Shown: piece after piece, positions 8,922 through 17,480 of the stretch
How positions within the stretch are numbered: position 1 is the first letter of the stretch
How the letters are laid out: every line of letters starts with the position of its first letter
From: Acidimicrobiia bacterium
GTDB taxonomy: Bacteria; Actinomycetota; Acidimicrobiia; IMCC26256; PALSA-610
Length of the DNA stretch: 64,000 nt
NCBI GenBank assembly: GCA_036271555.1
Contig: DATBAK010000083.1
Span: 62,001 to 126,000 of the forward strand
Reading direction: 5' to 3'
Notes under the pieces: generated by a model
The model's input: the letters and a program-made list of their open reading frames with translations, nothing else
What the model was told of the DNA's origin: nothing
Database searches by the model: none
Made by a program: the position numbers and the translations under genes

Positions 8922-9316
8922 CGGTCGCAGCCGCAGGCGGGATCGTCACGCGGCGCGCGGCGGACGGGCGCGTCGAGGTCTTGCTCGTGCACCGGCCGAA
9001 GTACGACGACTGGACGCTCCCGAAAGGAAAACTCGATCCCGGCGAGCGCGACGAAGCGGCCGCGCGTCGAGAGGTGTACGAAGAAACCGGATACGAGTGC
9101 GCGCTCGGCGCGCGCGGACCGACCGTTCGCTATGTCGATGGCAAGGGCCGACCGAAGCGCGTGCGTTACTGGTTCATGACCGTCGTCGGCGGAAGCCCGG
9201 TCGTGCCGAACGCCGAGGTCGACGAGTTGCGTTGGCTCTCGGCCTCCGACGCGAGCACACTGCTCACGTATCCGCACGACCAGCCCCTCGTCTCGCGCCT
9301 CGGAGTCGCCCCATGA
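8912..9316 (+). CDS. Nudix hydrolase (N-terminal half of a MutT1-type pair)
   Basis: This 134-residue Nudix domain has a complete Nudix box: GKLDPGERDEAAAR followed by REVYEETGY. The GTG at 8912 overlaps the end of the CHAD gene by 10 bp. In mycobacteria, MutT1 is a Nudix domain fused to a histidine phosphatase and is encoded next to ppk1. MutT1 hydrolyses 8-oxo-(d)GTP and diadenosine polyphosphates. Here the same two domains are separate genes with an ATGA overlap. The nucleotide substrate is inferred from that relationship. WTLPKGK is typical of the Ap(n)A/MutT1 branch. Confidence 0.9.
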   Translation: MDVTVAAAGGIVTRRAADGRVEVLLVHRPKYDDWTLPKGKLDPGERDEAAARREVYEETGYECALGARGPTVRYVDGKGRPKRVRYWFMTVVGGSPVVPNAEVDELRWLSASDASTLLTYPHDQPLVSRLGVAP

Positions 9317-9786
9317 CGATCTATCTCGTGCGCCACGCGAAGGCGGGTGATCGGAGTCAGTGGCGCGACGAGGACTGGTTGCGCCCGCTGAGCCGCGCCG
9401 GCAGCGCCCAAGCGCGCGATCTCGTCACCGTGTTGCGGGACGCGCGCGTCGATCGCATCCTCAGCAGCCGGTACGTGCGCTGCATGGAGACGGTCGTGCC
9501 GCTCGCCGGTGCGCGCGGACTGCCGATCGAGGTCGAGGAATCGCTCGCGGAAGGCGGCGACACCGACGCGGTCCTCGCGCTCGTCCGCAAGCATCTGACG
9601 CCCGGCGCGGTGATGTGCAGCCACGGCGACGTCATCCCCGCGGTGCTCGCGAGTCTCGCGACGAACGGTGTCGCCCTGGGCCCGGACCCGCGTTGCCCGA
9701 AGGGCTGCATCTGGATGCTCGACGGCGACGGCTCCGATGTCACCCGCGCCACGTACCTTCCTCCGCCCAACGCGCCGGGCGAATGA
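9313..9786 (+). CDS. SixA-like histidine phosphatase (C-terminal half of a MutT1-type pair)
   Basis: This 157-residue histidine-phosphatase-superfamily protein has the catalytic motif LVRHAKAG at residues 5-12 and the second-His motif MCSHGDVIPAV. It overlaps the Nudix gene by ATGA and the next gene by ATGA. In MutT1 the equivalent domain takes 8-oxo-dGDP onward to the monophosphate. In SixA the domain dephosphorylates phospho-histidine. The gene order favours the MutT1-like role, though this is inference. Confidence 0.87.
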   Translation: MTIYLVRHAKAGDRSQWRDEDWLRPLSRAGSAQARDLVTVLRDARVDRILSSRYVRCMETVVPLAGARGLPIEVEESLAEGGDTDAVLALVRKHLTPGAVMCSHGDVIPAVLASLATNGVALGPDPRCPKGCIWMLDGDGSDVTRATYLPPPNAPGE

Positions 9787-10310
9787 TCACTTCGGTCGAC
9801 GAGCTGTTCGCGGTGCTCGCGGCCAGCACCGCGCACGCCGACGAGGAGGACGTCGACCTCCTCGCGCACGCGCTCCAGTGCGCGACCGGGTTGCGTGCGT
9901 CCGCGCCCGACGACGTCGAGCTGCAGGTTGCCGGGCTCGTACACGACATCGGCACCGCGCTGGTACCCGACGCGCCCGACGTGCACGCTCGCATCGGCGC
10001 CGACGCGGTCCGCACCCTGCTGGGCGCGCGGGTCGCACGGCTCGTGGCCGGTCACGCGGAGGCGAAGCGCTATCTCGTCTCCGTCGACACGGCGTATCGC
10101 GATGCGCTGTCGGCGCGCAGCGTGGTGACGCTCGCGGCGCAGGGCGGTCCGCTCGACGAGCGCGCCGCCGCGGCGTTCGCTCGCGGTCGCGACGCCGACG
10201 CCTTGGTCGCGCTCCGGCGCGCCGACGACGCCGCCAAGGTGCCCGGCGCCGACGCCGGCACCCTCGACGCCTGGAGGGCCGCAGTCACGGCGCTGACCGC
10301 GTCCCGCTGA
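9783..10310 (+). CDS. PhnZ/TmpB-like HD-domain protein (putative mixed-valence diiron oxygenase)
   Basis: This 175-residue HD-superfamily protein carries all likely metal ligands in order: His29 (AHALQCA), His54-Asp55 (HDIG), His68, His91 and Asp148. It has the PhnZ-type landmarks HAEAKRYL, a Tyr near residue 105 and AAQGGP. PhnZ and TmpB oxidatively cleave hydroxylated aminophosphonates to release phosphate. The loop between HD and the third His is shorter than in PhnZ, so the substrate may differ. No PhnY-like 2-oxoglutarate dioxygenase is adjacent. The ATGA overlap places the gene in the ppk1 operon, an unusual context. Confidence 0.78.
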   Translation: MITSVDELFAVLAASTAHADEEDVDLLAHALQCATGLRASAPDDVELQVAGLVHDIGTALVPDAPDVHARIGADAVRTLLGARVARLVAGHAEAKRYLVSVDTAYRDALSARSVVTLAAQGGPLDERAAAAFARGRDADALVALRRADDAAKVPGADAGTLDAWRAAVTALTASR

Positions 10311-10404
10311 CCTCGGCGTTCTCACCGAATCGTCAAGGTCCGGTGGGATTCGTGCCGATGGAACGGTCATAAGCTGCGCTCTTCTGTCCACGGACCGGCA
10401 CCGC

Positions 10405-10416
10405 CCGACCGGTCGG
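10405..10416. promoter_or_regulatory. 12-bp palindrome upstream of the peroxiredoxin gene
   Basis: CCGACCGGTCGG is a perfect palindrome 60 bp before the peroxiredoxin ATG. A TAAGCT hexamer at 10370-10375 could be a -10 element upstream of it. It might be an operator, but in GC-rich DNA a chance match is quite possible. Confidence 0.25.
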
Positions 10417-10476
10417 CACGCTTGGTCGTGTCGGCGCGGGCTGACCCGGCACGTCCCCATGAGGAGCAGCAGCAGC

Positions 10477-10941
10477 ATGCCCGTGCAGGTCGGCGATCAG
10501 GCCCCCGATTTCACGCTCAAGGATCAGACCGGAAACGACGTCACGTTGTCGAGCTTCCGCGGCGAGAAGAACGTCGTGCTCGTCTTCTATCCGTTCACGT
10601 TCACCGGCGTGTGCGAGGGCGAGCTGTGCTCGCTGCGCGACGACATCGGCGCGTTCGACACCAACGCCGCGCAGGTGATCGCGCTGTCGTGCGACACGCG
10701 CCACGCGCAGGCGCAGTGGGCCGAGCGCCAGGGCTTCACGTTCCCGGTGCTCTCGGACTTCTGGCCGCACGGTGCGGTGGCACAGGCGTACGGCGTCTTC
10801 AACGAGGCGCTCGGCTGCGCGAACCGCGCGACCTTCGTGATCGACAAGGCGGGCACGGTCGTCGACACGTTCGAATCGCCGAATCTCGGGACGCCGCGCG
10901 ATCGCGAGGCGTACGAGGCGGCACTGGCAAAGCTCGGATAG
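10477..10941 (+). CDS. AhpE/PrxQ-type peroxiredoxin
   Basis: This 154-residue thioredoxin-fold peroxidase has its peroxidatic Cys46 in PFTFTGVCEGELC, the AhpE-type active site. Cys51 lies five residues later, giving the CxxxxC spacing of PrxQ/BCP proteins, which use the second Cys to resolve the sulfenic acid. Mycobacterial AhpE lacks this second Cys, so the protein probably cycles as an atypical 2-Cys enzyme. Cys72 and Cys114 are additional cysteines. I chose the ATG at 10477 over one at 10459 because GAGGAG (10461-10466) is a ribosome-binding site in front of it. Confidence 0.92.
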   Translation: MPVQVGDQAPDFTLKDQTGNDVTLSSFRGEKNVVLVFYPFTFTGVCEGELCSLRDDIGAFDTNAAQVIALSCDTRHAQAQWAERQGFTFPVLSDFWPHGAVAQAYGVFNEALGCANRATFVIDKAGTVVDTFESPNLGTPRDREAYEAALAKLG

Positions 10942-10963
10942 AGCGAACGAGGAGTGGGTGGCG

Positions 10964-11374
10964 ATGCGGTTCTCTGACTTGATGGGCTCTGGCGACGACC
11001 GCGAGCCGAAGCCCTCCGACAGTGCCATCGACGCCGCGATCGCGCCCTACCTCGACGACCACGCCGAGGTCGCGCCGTCCCCGTTTGCGGACCACGCGGT
11101 CGAGCCGGTCGAGGTCGCGGCCGCGAGTGCGCCAATGGCTGCACCCGCGCCCGACCTCCCGGCTCCACCCGTCGTGCCGGCGGGCATCGCCTCCTTCGAC
11201 GTCGCGACTCCGGTCGATGCCGCGCCACCGCGGCGGGCGTGGCAACCCGAACGTCCGGTCACGGGGGCGGTCGAGACACCGACCGCAGCTCCCGATCCGG
11301 TCGCGGCGATCGCCACCGCCGTTGCCGACCTCACCCCGTTCTCCGACGACCTCCTGCCGTCCCGCCGCCGCTAG
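10964..11374 (+). CDS. Hypothetical low-complexity Pro/Ala-rich protein
   Basis: This 136-residue protein starts with a short conserved-looking MRFSDLMGS segment. An acidic stretch follows, then a long Ala/Pro/Val-rich region predicted to be disordered, and it ends in RRR. There is no recognisable domain, signal peptide or membrane segment. AGGAG at 10950-10954 sits nine bases before the ATG at 10964 and only three before an in-frame GTG at 10958, which favours the ATG. It lies 22 bp after the peroxiredoxin gene and may share its mRNA. The function is unknown. Confidence 0.6.
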   Translation: MRFSDLMGSGDDREPKPSDSAIDAAIAPYLDDHAEVAPSPFADHAVEPVEVAAASAPMAAPAPDLPAPPVVPAGIASFDVATPVDAAPPRRAWQPERPVTGAVETPTAAPDPVAAIATAVADLTPFSDDLLPSRRR

Positions 11375-11397
11375 TGCGGCCGATCCTCGCCGACGGG

Positions 11398-12657
11398 TCA
11401 GGGACTGAGCACGATCAGCTCGTAATCGAGGCACGCCGAGATCGCGTACAGGCGACCGTTCGCGATCGCCGGCGCACCGAGACAGGGTGAGTCGATCGAG
11501 GTCGGGCTCGCAGGCGCGATCGTCGCTCCAGTCGCCTCTGCGTAGTAGGTGATCGCGGAGGCGCCGTTCACGTATTGCGTCGTGAACATGATCCCGTTCG
11601 CGAGCGCAGCCGCCCCGGCCGCGTTCAAGTCCTTTGACCACACGGTCACGCCGGTCGTCGTATCGAACGCCGTCGTGATGTCGTGTCCTCCGTCGTTTGG
11701 ATTCAACACGTTGTCGAACAGCAACCCCGCCCCGCTGTCGAGCGACAGATAACCGCCGTCGGATCCAAGGTCGTCGCTGGCCCAGAGCCGATCGCCGGTC
11801 TTCGTATCGAATGCTTCGACGTCCTGGTTGGTGGCGTTCATCGCGTACACGACCGTCTTCGTCGCGACCGGAGCATCCATGTCACTGATTCCCGCGATCC
11901 CTCCGTTCGCGAAGGTCTTCGTCCAGATTTGTCGCCCGGTCTTTGCGTTCAGCGCCGTGAGACCGCCTCCGCCGCCGTTGTTCGTCACGAACACCCGACC
12001 GCCCGCGACCGCGACCGCACCCCACCCACCGCCACCGCTTCCCGCGACCGGCGCGCGCCAGAGGCGGGTGCCCGAAGCGAGCGCGAACGCCGTGACATGA
12101 GTCTCGAGACTTCCGTAGTCGGCGACATAGGCGACTCCGCCGCTGATCGTCGGGGAGGCCTCGGAGTAGCCGGTGAGAAGGTGCTTCCACTGAACCGCAC
12201 CCGACTTCGTGTTCAACGAAATCGCCGAGCTCGGTCCGGAGTGCTTCGGCTGAGTCACGACGACGACGTGATCGCCGGAGACCGCGGGTGTCGTGTAGTT
12301 CTCTCCACCGACGGACAGCTTGTGGCTCCAGCGAACGGCGCCATCCGCCGTGTACGACGTCACCGACGATCCGACGACATACACGTTTCCGCCGCTCACC
12401 GCGGGCTGCGACCCGACCGCAGGAAGCGGAATCGCGGCGATCTGATGAACCTGGGCGACGCTCGAAGCTGTCAGCGCAGTGTCGGTCGCGTTGAACGCGC
12501 TGTGCGACGCATCTCTCTGGAGCTGCGGCCACGCATCGGTCGATACCAGAGAGGAGCGGGAGCGCGAAGGCGCCGCGGTTGCGCTCGTCGAGCTCACGAT
12601 CGGCGCCGCGATCAAGACCGCGAGCACCACCAGCCCACATCGACGCACGCGCCGCAT
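11398..12657 (-). CDS. Secreted PQQ-like beta-propeller repeat protein
   Basis: This protein of about 419 residues has an N-terminal signal peptide (Arg-rich, then GLVVLAVLIAAPIVSSTSATA). After it come repeated beta-propeller blades of the PQQ-enzyme type, with recurring W-x-G/A-x-VAGGRVFV, LNAKTGRQIW and FDTKTGDRLW units. No PQQ dehydrogenase active site is evident, so a binding or structural role outside the membrane is likely. The ATG at 12657 follows a GGGAGGG ribosome-binding site; an upstream ATG at 12690 is possible. By eye the codon third positions are less GC-rich than in neighbouring genes, hinting at different ancestry. Confidence 0.85.
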   Translation of the reverse strand: MRRVRRCGLVVLAVLIAAPIVSSTSATAAPSRSRSSLVSTDAWPQLQRDASHSAFNATDTALTASSVAQVHQIAAIPLPAVGSQPAVSGGNVYVVGSSVTSYTADGAVRWSHKLSVGGENYTTPAVSGDHVVVVTQPKHSGPSSAISLNTKSGAVQWKHLLTGYSEASPTISGGVAYVADYGSLETHVTAFALASGTRLWRAPVAGSGGGGWGAVAVAGGRVFVTNNGGGGGLTALNAKTGRQIWTKTFANGGIAGISDMDAPVATKTVVYAMNATNQDVEAFDTKTGDRLWASDDLGSDGGYLSLDSGAGLLFDNVLNPNDGGHDITTAFDTTTGVTVWSKDLNAAGAAALANGIMFTTQYVNGASAITYYAEATGATIAPASPTSIDSPCLGAPAIANGRLYAISACLDYELIVLSP

Positions 12658-12748
12658 CTGCCCTCCCGATCGACGGACCAGGCGCCACATCGGCCCCGAC
12701 CATCCCAGATCGCGGACGCTAGCAAGCCCTTCCTCGCGCCGCCGACGC

Positions 12749-13462
12749 TCAGACGCGGGGCTTCTCGTAGCGGTAGCCGACGCCGCGCACGGTCACGATG
12801 CGCGTGGGACGCGCGGGATCGCTCTCGACCTTCGCCCGCAGCCGCTTGATGTGCACGTCGAGCGTCTTGGTGTCGCCGAAGTAGTTCGGGCCCCAGATCC
12901 GGTCGATGAGCACGTCGCGCGTGAGCACGCGCCCCGCGTTCGTCAGCAGGAACTCGAGCAGCTCGAACTCCTTCAGCGGCAGCGCGGCGATCTCACCGCG
13001 CACCCAGACCTCGTGGCGCGCGGTGTCGACACGCACGTCGCCGATCTCGAGCTGGTCGGGGCGGTCGACCTGCTCGACGTCGACGTCGGTCGGCACGCGC
13101 CGCAGCGCGGCGCGCACACGCGCGATGAGCTCGCGCAGACGGAACGGCTTCGACACGTAGTCGTCGGCGCCGACCTCGAGCCCCACGACCGCGTCGATCT
13201 CGCCGTTGCGCGCGGTCACCATGATGATCGGCACGCGCGATCGCGTGCGGATCTCGCGGCAGACGTCGATACCCGAGATCTTCGGCAGCATGACGTCGAG
13301 TAGCACGAGCGCGGGCTTCGTCGCGTCGAAGCGCTCGATCGCCTCGGCGCCGTCGGCCGCGGTCACGACGAGGAAGCCCTCGCGCTGCAGCGTGACCGAC
13401 AGCGCGTCGCGGTACGACTGCTCGTCGTCGACGACGAGTACGAGCGGCGGATCGTCGGCCAT
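12749..13462 (-). CDS. regX3: RegX3-like response regulator (phosphate two-component system)
   Basis: This 237-residue OmpR/PhoB-family regulator has a receiver domain with the acidic pair DDE near residue 12, phospho-acceptor Asp in LLDVMLP and Lys in SKPF. A C-terminal winged helix ends TVRGVGYRYE. Its start overlaps the senX3 stop (ATGA). It is the last gene of an operon that begins with pstS, so it probably controls that operon through the PHO-box-like repeat at 18649-18670. RegX3 in mycobacteria activates phosphate-starvation genes; the assignment rests on sequence type plus location. Confidence 0.9.
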   Translation of the reverse strand: MADDPPLVLVVDDEQSYRDALSVTLQREGFLVVTAADGAEAIERFDATKPALVLLDVMLPKISGIDVCREIRTRSRVPIIMVTARNGEIDAVVGLEVGADDYVSKPFRLRELIARVRAALRRVPTDVDVEQVDRPDQLEIGDVRVDTARHEVWVRGEIAALPLKEFELLEFLLTNAGRVLTRDVLIDRIWGPNYFGDTKTLDVHIKRLRAKVESDPARPTRIVTVRGVGYRYEKPRV

Positions 13463-14676
13463 CAGGATGCCTCGGACAGGTCACGGGCGGCCGGCGGGGT
13501 CGCGGGCAGCAACAGGGTGAACGTGGTGCCTTCGCCCTCGTGCGACTCGACGGTGACCTCACCGCCGTGCGCCTGCGCAGTGTGGCGCACGATCGCGAGC
13601 CCGAGCCCGGTCCCGCCGGTCTGGCGGCTGCGCGCGCGGTCGACGCGGTAGAAGCGCTCGAAGATCCGTTCGAGATCGCGCGACGGGATGCCGATGCCGT
13701 GATCGCGCACGACGATCGCGGCGCGGTCACCCTTCCGGACGGCCGTCACCTCGACCGGCTGGCCCGGCTCGGAGTACTTCACCGCGTTGTCGAGCAGGTT
13801 GAAGATCGCGCTCACGACCTGGCGCCGATCGCACTCGATGCGCAGGTCGGGCGGAACGCGCGTCGCGTCGATCGAGATGCCGCTCGTGTCGGCCGCGCCG
13901 CGCACCTGATCCACCGCGTCGGTGACGAGCGCAGCGACGGGGAGGGGCTCGCGGCCCGAGCGCTCCTGTGCCTCGAGCAGGCTGAGATCGAGCAGGTCTT
14001 CGACGATGCGCGCGAGCCGTTCGCTCTCGCGCACCATGCGCTCCGCGAGCTGCGCGGTGACCTCGCTCTCGCTCCCACCCGCGATGGCCTCGGCCAGCAC
14101 CGCGAGCGCACCGATCGGTGTCCGCAGCTCGTGACTCACGTTGGCGACGAAATCGCGGCGCATGTTCTCGGTGCGGCGCGACTCGGTGACGTCGCGCACG
14201 AACGCGACCGCACCGCTCGCCGCGCCGTGCTCGGGAAGCGGCAACGCGCGCAGCTGCAAGGTCTGCCGGGGCGGGCCGAACAGGATGAGCTCGCGCTCGA
14301 CCGGTTGACCGGCGAGCGCCTGGTCGAGCAGCTCGCTGATCGCCTGCTCCGCGACCGCGTCGGAATGCCGCGCGCCGGTGAAGCGACTCGCGGCCGAGTT
14401 GGACACGAGCACGCGCCCCTCGACGTCGACGACCATGAGCCCGTCGGTGACCGCCTGGAGCGCGGCCGTCAGCCGGTCGCCGTCGACCCGCAGCTGCTCG
14501 GCGTCGAGACGCAGCTGGGCCAGCATCGCGTCGGCGCCGTCCTCCCCGACCGCCGGCTCGGCTTCCCGCGCGTCGGCGAGCGACGCGACACGACGGTCCA
14601 ACCGGCGCGCGGCCACGAGCACCGCGACGAGCAGCGCGAGCGCGCAGCCGAAGAAGACGACCGCGAGCGCGGTCAT
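13462..14676 (-). CDS. senX3: SenX3/PhoR-like sensor histidine kinase
   Basis: This 404-residue kinase has one N-terminal membrane helix (residues about 3-22), a short coiled linker and a PAS domain (about residues 70-170). The HisKA motif is FVANVSHELRTPIG, and a HATPase domain follows with the N, G1 (DHGIGIP) and G2 (GGTGLGLAI) boxes. The PAS-containing, nearly all-cytoplasmic layout matches SenX3 and PhoR, which sense phosphate status through the Pst/PhoU complex rather than an external ligand. It starts 16 bp after pstB and overlaps regX3 by ATGA. Confidence 0.9.
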   Translation of the reverse strand: MTALAVVFFGCALALLVAVLVAARRLDRRVASLADAREAEPAVGEDGADAMLAQLRLDAEQLRVDGDRLTAALQAVTDGLMVVDVEGRVLVSNSAASRFTGARHSDAVAEQAISELLDQALAGQPVERELILFGPPRQTLQLRALPLPEHGAASGAVAFVRDVTESRRTENMRRDFVANVSHELRTPIGALAVLAEAIAGGSESEVTAQLAERMVRESERLARIVEDLLDLSLLEAQERSGREPLPVAALVTDAVDQVRGAADTSGISIDATRVPPDLRIECDRRQVVSAIFNLLDNAVKYSEPGQPVEVTAVRKGDRAAIVVRDHGIGIPSRDLERIFERFYRVDRARSRQTGGTGLGLAIVRHTAQAHGGEVTVESHEGEGTTFTLLLPATPPAARDLSEAS

Positions 14677-14692
14677 CGCCCCACCCTCGCCG

Positions 14693-15562
14693 TCATCCGA
14701 ACCTGCCGGTGATATAGCCCTCGGTACGGGGATCGCTGGGGTTCGTGAAGATCACGTCCGTGCGGTCGTACTCGACGAGCCGGCCACGTCGGTGACCGTC
14801 GACGACCTCCGCCGTGAAGAAACCGGTGCGGTCCGAGACGCGTGCGGCCTGCTGCATGTTGTGCGTGACGATCACGATCGTGTACTCGCGCTTGAGCTCC
14901 GTCATGAGGTCCTCGATGCGCGCCGTCGCGATCGGGTCGAGCGCGGAGCAGGGCTCGTCCATGAGGATCACGTCCGGCTGCACGGCGATCGCGCGCGCGA
15001 TGCAGAGCCGTTGCTGCTGACCACCGGAGAGCGCGAGCGCGCTCTTCTTCACCTTGTCCTTGACCTCGTCCCAGAGCGCGGCGCGCGTGAGCGCCGACTC
15101 GACGAGGTCGTCGAGCTCGCCGCGCTTCACCCCGTTGATGCGCGGCCCGTACGCGACGTTGTCGTACACCGACTTCGGGAACGGGTTCGGCTTCTGGAAG
15201 ACCATGCCGATCCGCCGCCGCACCTCGGCCGCGTCGACCTTGGGTCCGTACAGATCTTCGCCGTGGTAGCGAACCGTGCCGCTCACACGCGCACCGGGAG
15301 TGAGGTCGTGCATGCGGTTCAGCGTGCGCAGCACGGTCGTCTTCCCGCAGCCCGACGGACCGATGAACGCCGTGATCTCCTGCGCGGAGATCTCGAGGTC
15401 GACCTCCTCGACGGCGAGCACGGGGCCGTACGACACCGACAGCTGCGCGAGGTCGAAGACGGTCACGCGTACATCGTCGTCGATCGCGGCCGGCGCCGGC
15501 GCGGTGGCCTGGAGACGGGGCATCACGGTGGTGGTCTCGGGCACGGCTTCCTCCGAGGTCAT
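14693..15562 (-). CDS. pstB: Phosphate ABC transporter ATP-binding protein
   Basis: PstB powers phosphate import. The 289 residues contain Walker [10 protein letters not shown], the Q-loop VFQKPNPFP, signature LSGGQQQR, Walker [14 protein letters not shown] and the switch His in VTHNMQQ. The N-terminus carries an unusual extension of about 35 Ala/Pro/Thr-rich residues before the first strand. A shorter product is possible, but the ATG at 15562 forms the typical ATGA overlap with the pstA stop. A GC-rich 16-bp gap leads to senX3. Confidence 0.95.
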   Translation of the reverse strand: MTSEEAVPETTTVMPRLQATAPAPAAIDDDVRVTVFDLAQLSVSYGPVLAVEEVDLEISAQEITAFIGPSGCGKTTVLRTLNRMHDLTPGARVSGTVRYHGEDLYGPKVDAAEVRRRIGMVFQKPNPFPKSVYDNVAYGPRINGVKRGELDDLVESALTRAALWDEVKDKVKKSALALSGGQQQRLCIARAIAVQPDVILMDEPCSALDPIATARIEDLMTELKREYTIVIVTHNMQQAARVSDRTGFFTAEVVDGHRRGRLVEYDRTDVIFTNPSDPRTEGYITGRFG

Positions 15563-16458
15563 GACGCGGTGGTTCGGCGCGAGTACACGGCGGTCACGAC
15601 GCGGGCGATCACCGTGAAGATGAACACGATCCCGACGAGCGTGAGCGCGGCCGCCCATGCTCGGTCGGTCGATGCGGCGAAGGGCGAGTTCGTGCCGCGG
15701 AAGATCTGGAGCGACAGCGTCGTGTTCGGGCCGTTGAACAGTGAGTGGTTGGTCTTGTAGACGATGCCGACGACGAAGAGCAGCGGAGCGGTCTCGCCCG
15801 CGGCGCGCGCGATCGCGAGGAGCGCACCGCTGACGATGCCCGGTGCGGCGGCCGGCAGGACGACGCGCACGATGGTGCGCGCCTGCCGGCTGCCGAGCGC
15901 CACGCTCCCCTCGCGCAACTCGCCCGGAACGAGGCGCAGCATCTCGTCGGTCGTGCGGATCACGATCGGCAGCATGAGGCACCCGAGCGCGATCGCGCCG
16001 GCGAAGGCATCCGCCTTTTGCGTGTGCAGGACGATCGCGGTGTACACGAAGAGTCCCATCACGACCGACGGCACACCCGTCATGATCTCGGCGAAGAAGC
16101 GCAGGATGCGGGCGATGAATCCCTCGGCGCCATACTCGTTCAGGTAGACGCCGCCGAGCACGCCGAGCGGCACGGCCATCGCCGACGCCGCGCCGGTGAC
16201 GAGCAGCGTGCCGTACACCGCGGGCCCCATACCCGGTCCCGCCTGTGTCGGGATCGGGATCTCCTTCGTGAGGAACGACCAGCTGAACACGGAATGGCCG
16301 CGCAGGACGATGGTGACGACGAGCCAGACGAGCGGCACCGCGACGACGAAGAACGACAGCACGATGCACGCGGTCGCGATCCCGTTCTTGATCGCCCGCG
16401 CGCGGTGCTTCGCGGCCGGACCGAGTCGGATCGCCGGCGTCGTCGTGACGGCGGTCAT
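15559..16458 (-). CDS. pstA: Phosphate ABC transporter permease PstA
   Basis: This is one of two inner-membrane channel subunits of the high-affinity phosphate importer. The 299-residue protein has six membrane helices and the EAA-type loop that contacts PstB (around [21 protein letters not shown]). The N-terminus is cytoplasmic and basic. Both ends overlap their neighbours by ATGA, as expected for a tightly coupled operon. Confidence 0.95.
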   Translation of the reverse strand: MTAVTTTPAIRLGPAAKHRARAIKNGIATACIVLSFFVVAVPLVWLVVTIVLRGHSVFSWSFLTKEIPIPTQAGPGMGPAVYGTLLVTGAASAMAVPLGVLGGVYLNEYGAEGFIARILRFFAEIMTGVPSVVMGLFVYTAIVLHTQKADAFAGAIALGCLMLPIVIRTTDEMLRLVPGELREGSVALGSRQARTIVRVVLPAAAPGIVSGALLAIARAAGETAPLLFVVGIVYKTNHSLFNGPNTTLSLQIFRGTNSPFAASTDRAWAAALTLVGIVFIFTVIARVVTAVYSRRTTAS

Positions 16459-17429
16459 GCGCCCGTGCTCCGTTGCTCGAAGCGGGCGACGAGTCCACGC
16501 GCCGCGACCCCGATCAGGATCGTGAGAAAGAACAGCACGACTCCGAGTCCGACGAGCGCGGCGCGGTAGTCGCCGGTTGCCTCACCGAACTGGCTCGCGA
16601 TTCCCGCGGCCATCGTGTTCCCCGGCGAGAACAGGCGCCCGGTGAGCGAGGTCGCCGATCCGATGACCAGCGTGACCGCGATCGTCTCGCCCATCGCACG
16701 GCCGAGCCCGATCAGCACCGCGCCGACGATCCCGCTCCGGCTGTGGGGAAGGACGGCGCCGCGGATCATCTCCCACCGGGTCGCGCCGAGCGCCGTCGCG
16801 CCCTCCTTCTGCGCGACGGGAACCGTCGCGAACACCTCACGCGTGATCGACGTGATGATCGGCGTGATCATGAGCGCGACCACGAGGCCCGCGGTCATGA
16901 AGCCGAGACCCGTGATCGGACGTCCCGAGAACATCGTGCCGATCAACGGAATCGAGTGCGTCCAGTGGCTCACGTCGGTGTAGAGGCCCGTCAACTTCGG
17001 CGCGACGTAGAGGAACCCCCAGAGGCCGAACACCACCGACGGCACCGATGCGAGCAGGTCGATCACGTACACGATCGAGTTGCGGAGCCGCCGGGGCGCG
17101 ATCTCGGTGATGAACAGCGCGATCCCGATGCTCACCGGCACCGCGAACACGAGCGCGATCGCGGAGACGACGATCGTGCCGTAGAGGAACGTGAGCGTCC
17201 CGAACCGGTTGTGCGGTGGATCCCACGTCGTCGCGGTGAAGTACGAGAGTCCTTGATGGGTGAACGCGGGCCACGCCTGCTGCGTCGTCGAGAACGCGAT
17301 CAGCCCGAGGATCACCAGCACCGACAAGCCCGCGAGCAGCGCGACGGCCCGGAACGCACGATCCGCGAGGAGACCGGGTGCGCGTTGACCGTCGGCGAGA
17401 TGGGAGACGGGCGGTGAGGCAGCGACCAT
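16455..17429 (-). CDS. pstC: Phosphate ABC transporter permease PstC
   Basis: This is the second permease subunit (324 residues). It has a first helix near residues 27-47, a large loop and five more helices. The EAA-like loop reads [22 protein letters not shown] and contacts PstB. It starts 51 bp downstream of the pstS stop with no strong ribosome-binding site, and its stop overlaps the pstA start. Confidence 0.95.
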   Translation of the reverse strand: MVAASPPVSHLADGQRAPGLLADRAFRAVALLAGLSVLVILGLIAFSTTQQAWPAFTHQGLSYFTATTWDPPHNRFGTLTFLYGTIVVSAIALVFAVPVSIGIALFITEIAPRRLRNSIVYVIDLLASVPSVVFGLWGFLYVAPKLTGLYTDVSHWTHSIPLIGTMFSGRPITGLGFMTAGLVVALMITPIITSITREVFATVPVAQKEGATALGATRWEMIRGAVLPHSRSGIVGAVLIGLGRAMGETIAVTLVIGSATSLTGRLFSPGNTMAAGIASQFGEATGDYRAALVGLGVVLFFLTILIGVAARGLVARFEQRSTGA

Positions 17430-17480
17430 GAAGGCAGCGAGTCCGGGCGGACGAACGGGTCGTCCGCCCGGAAACGAAGA

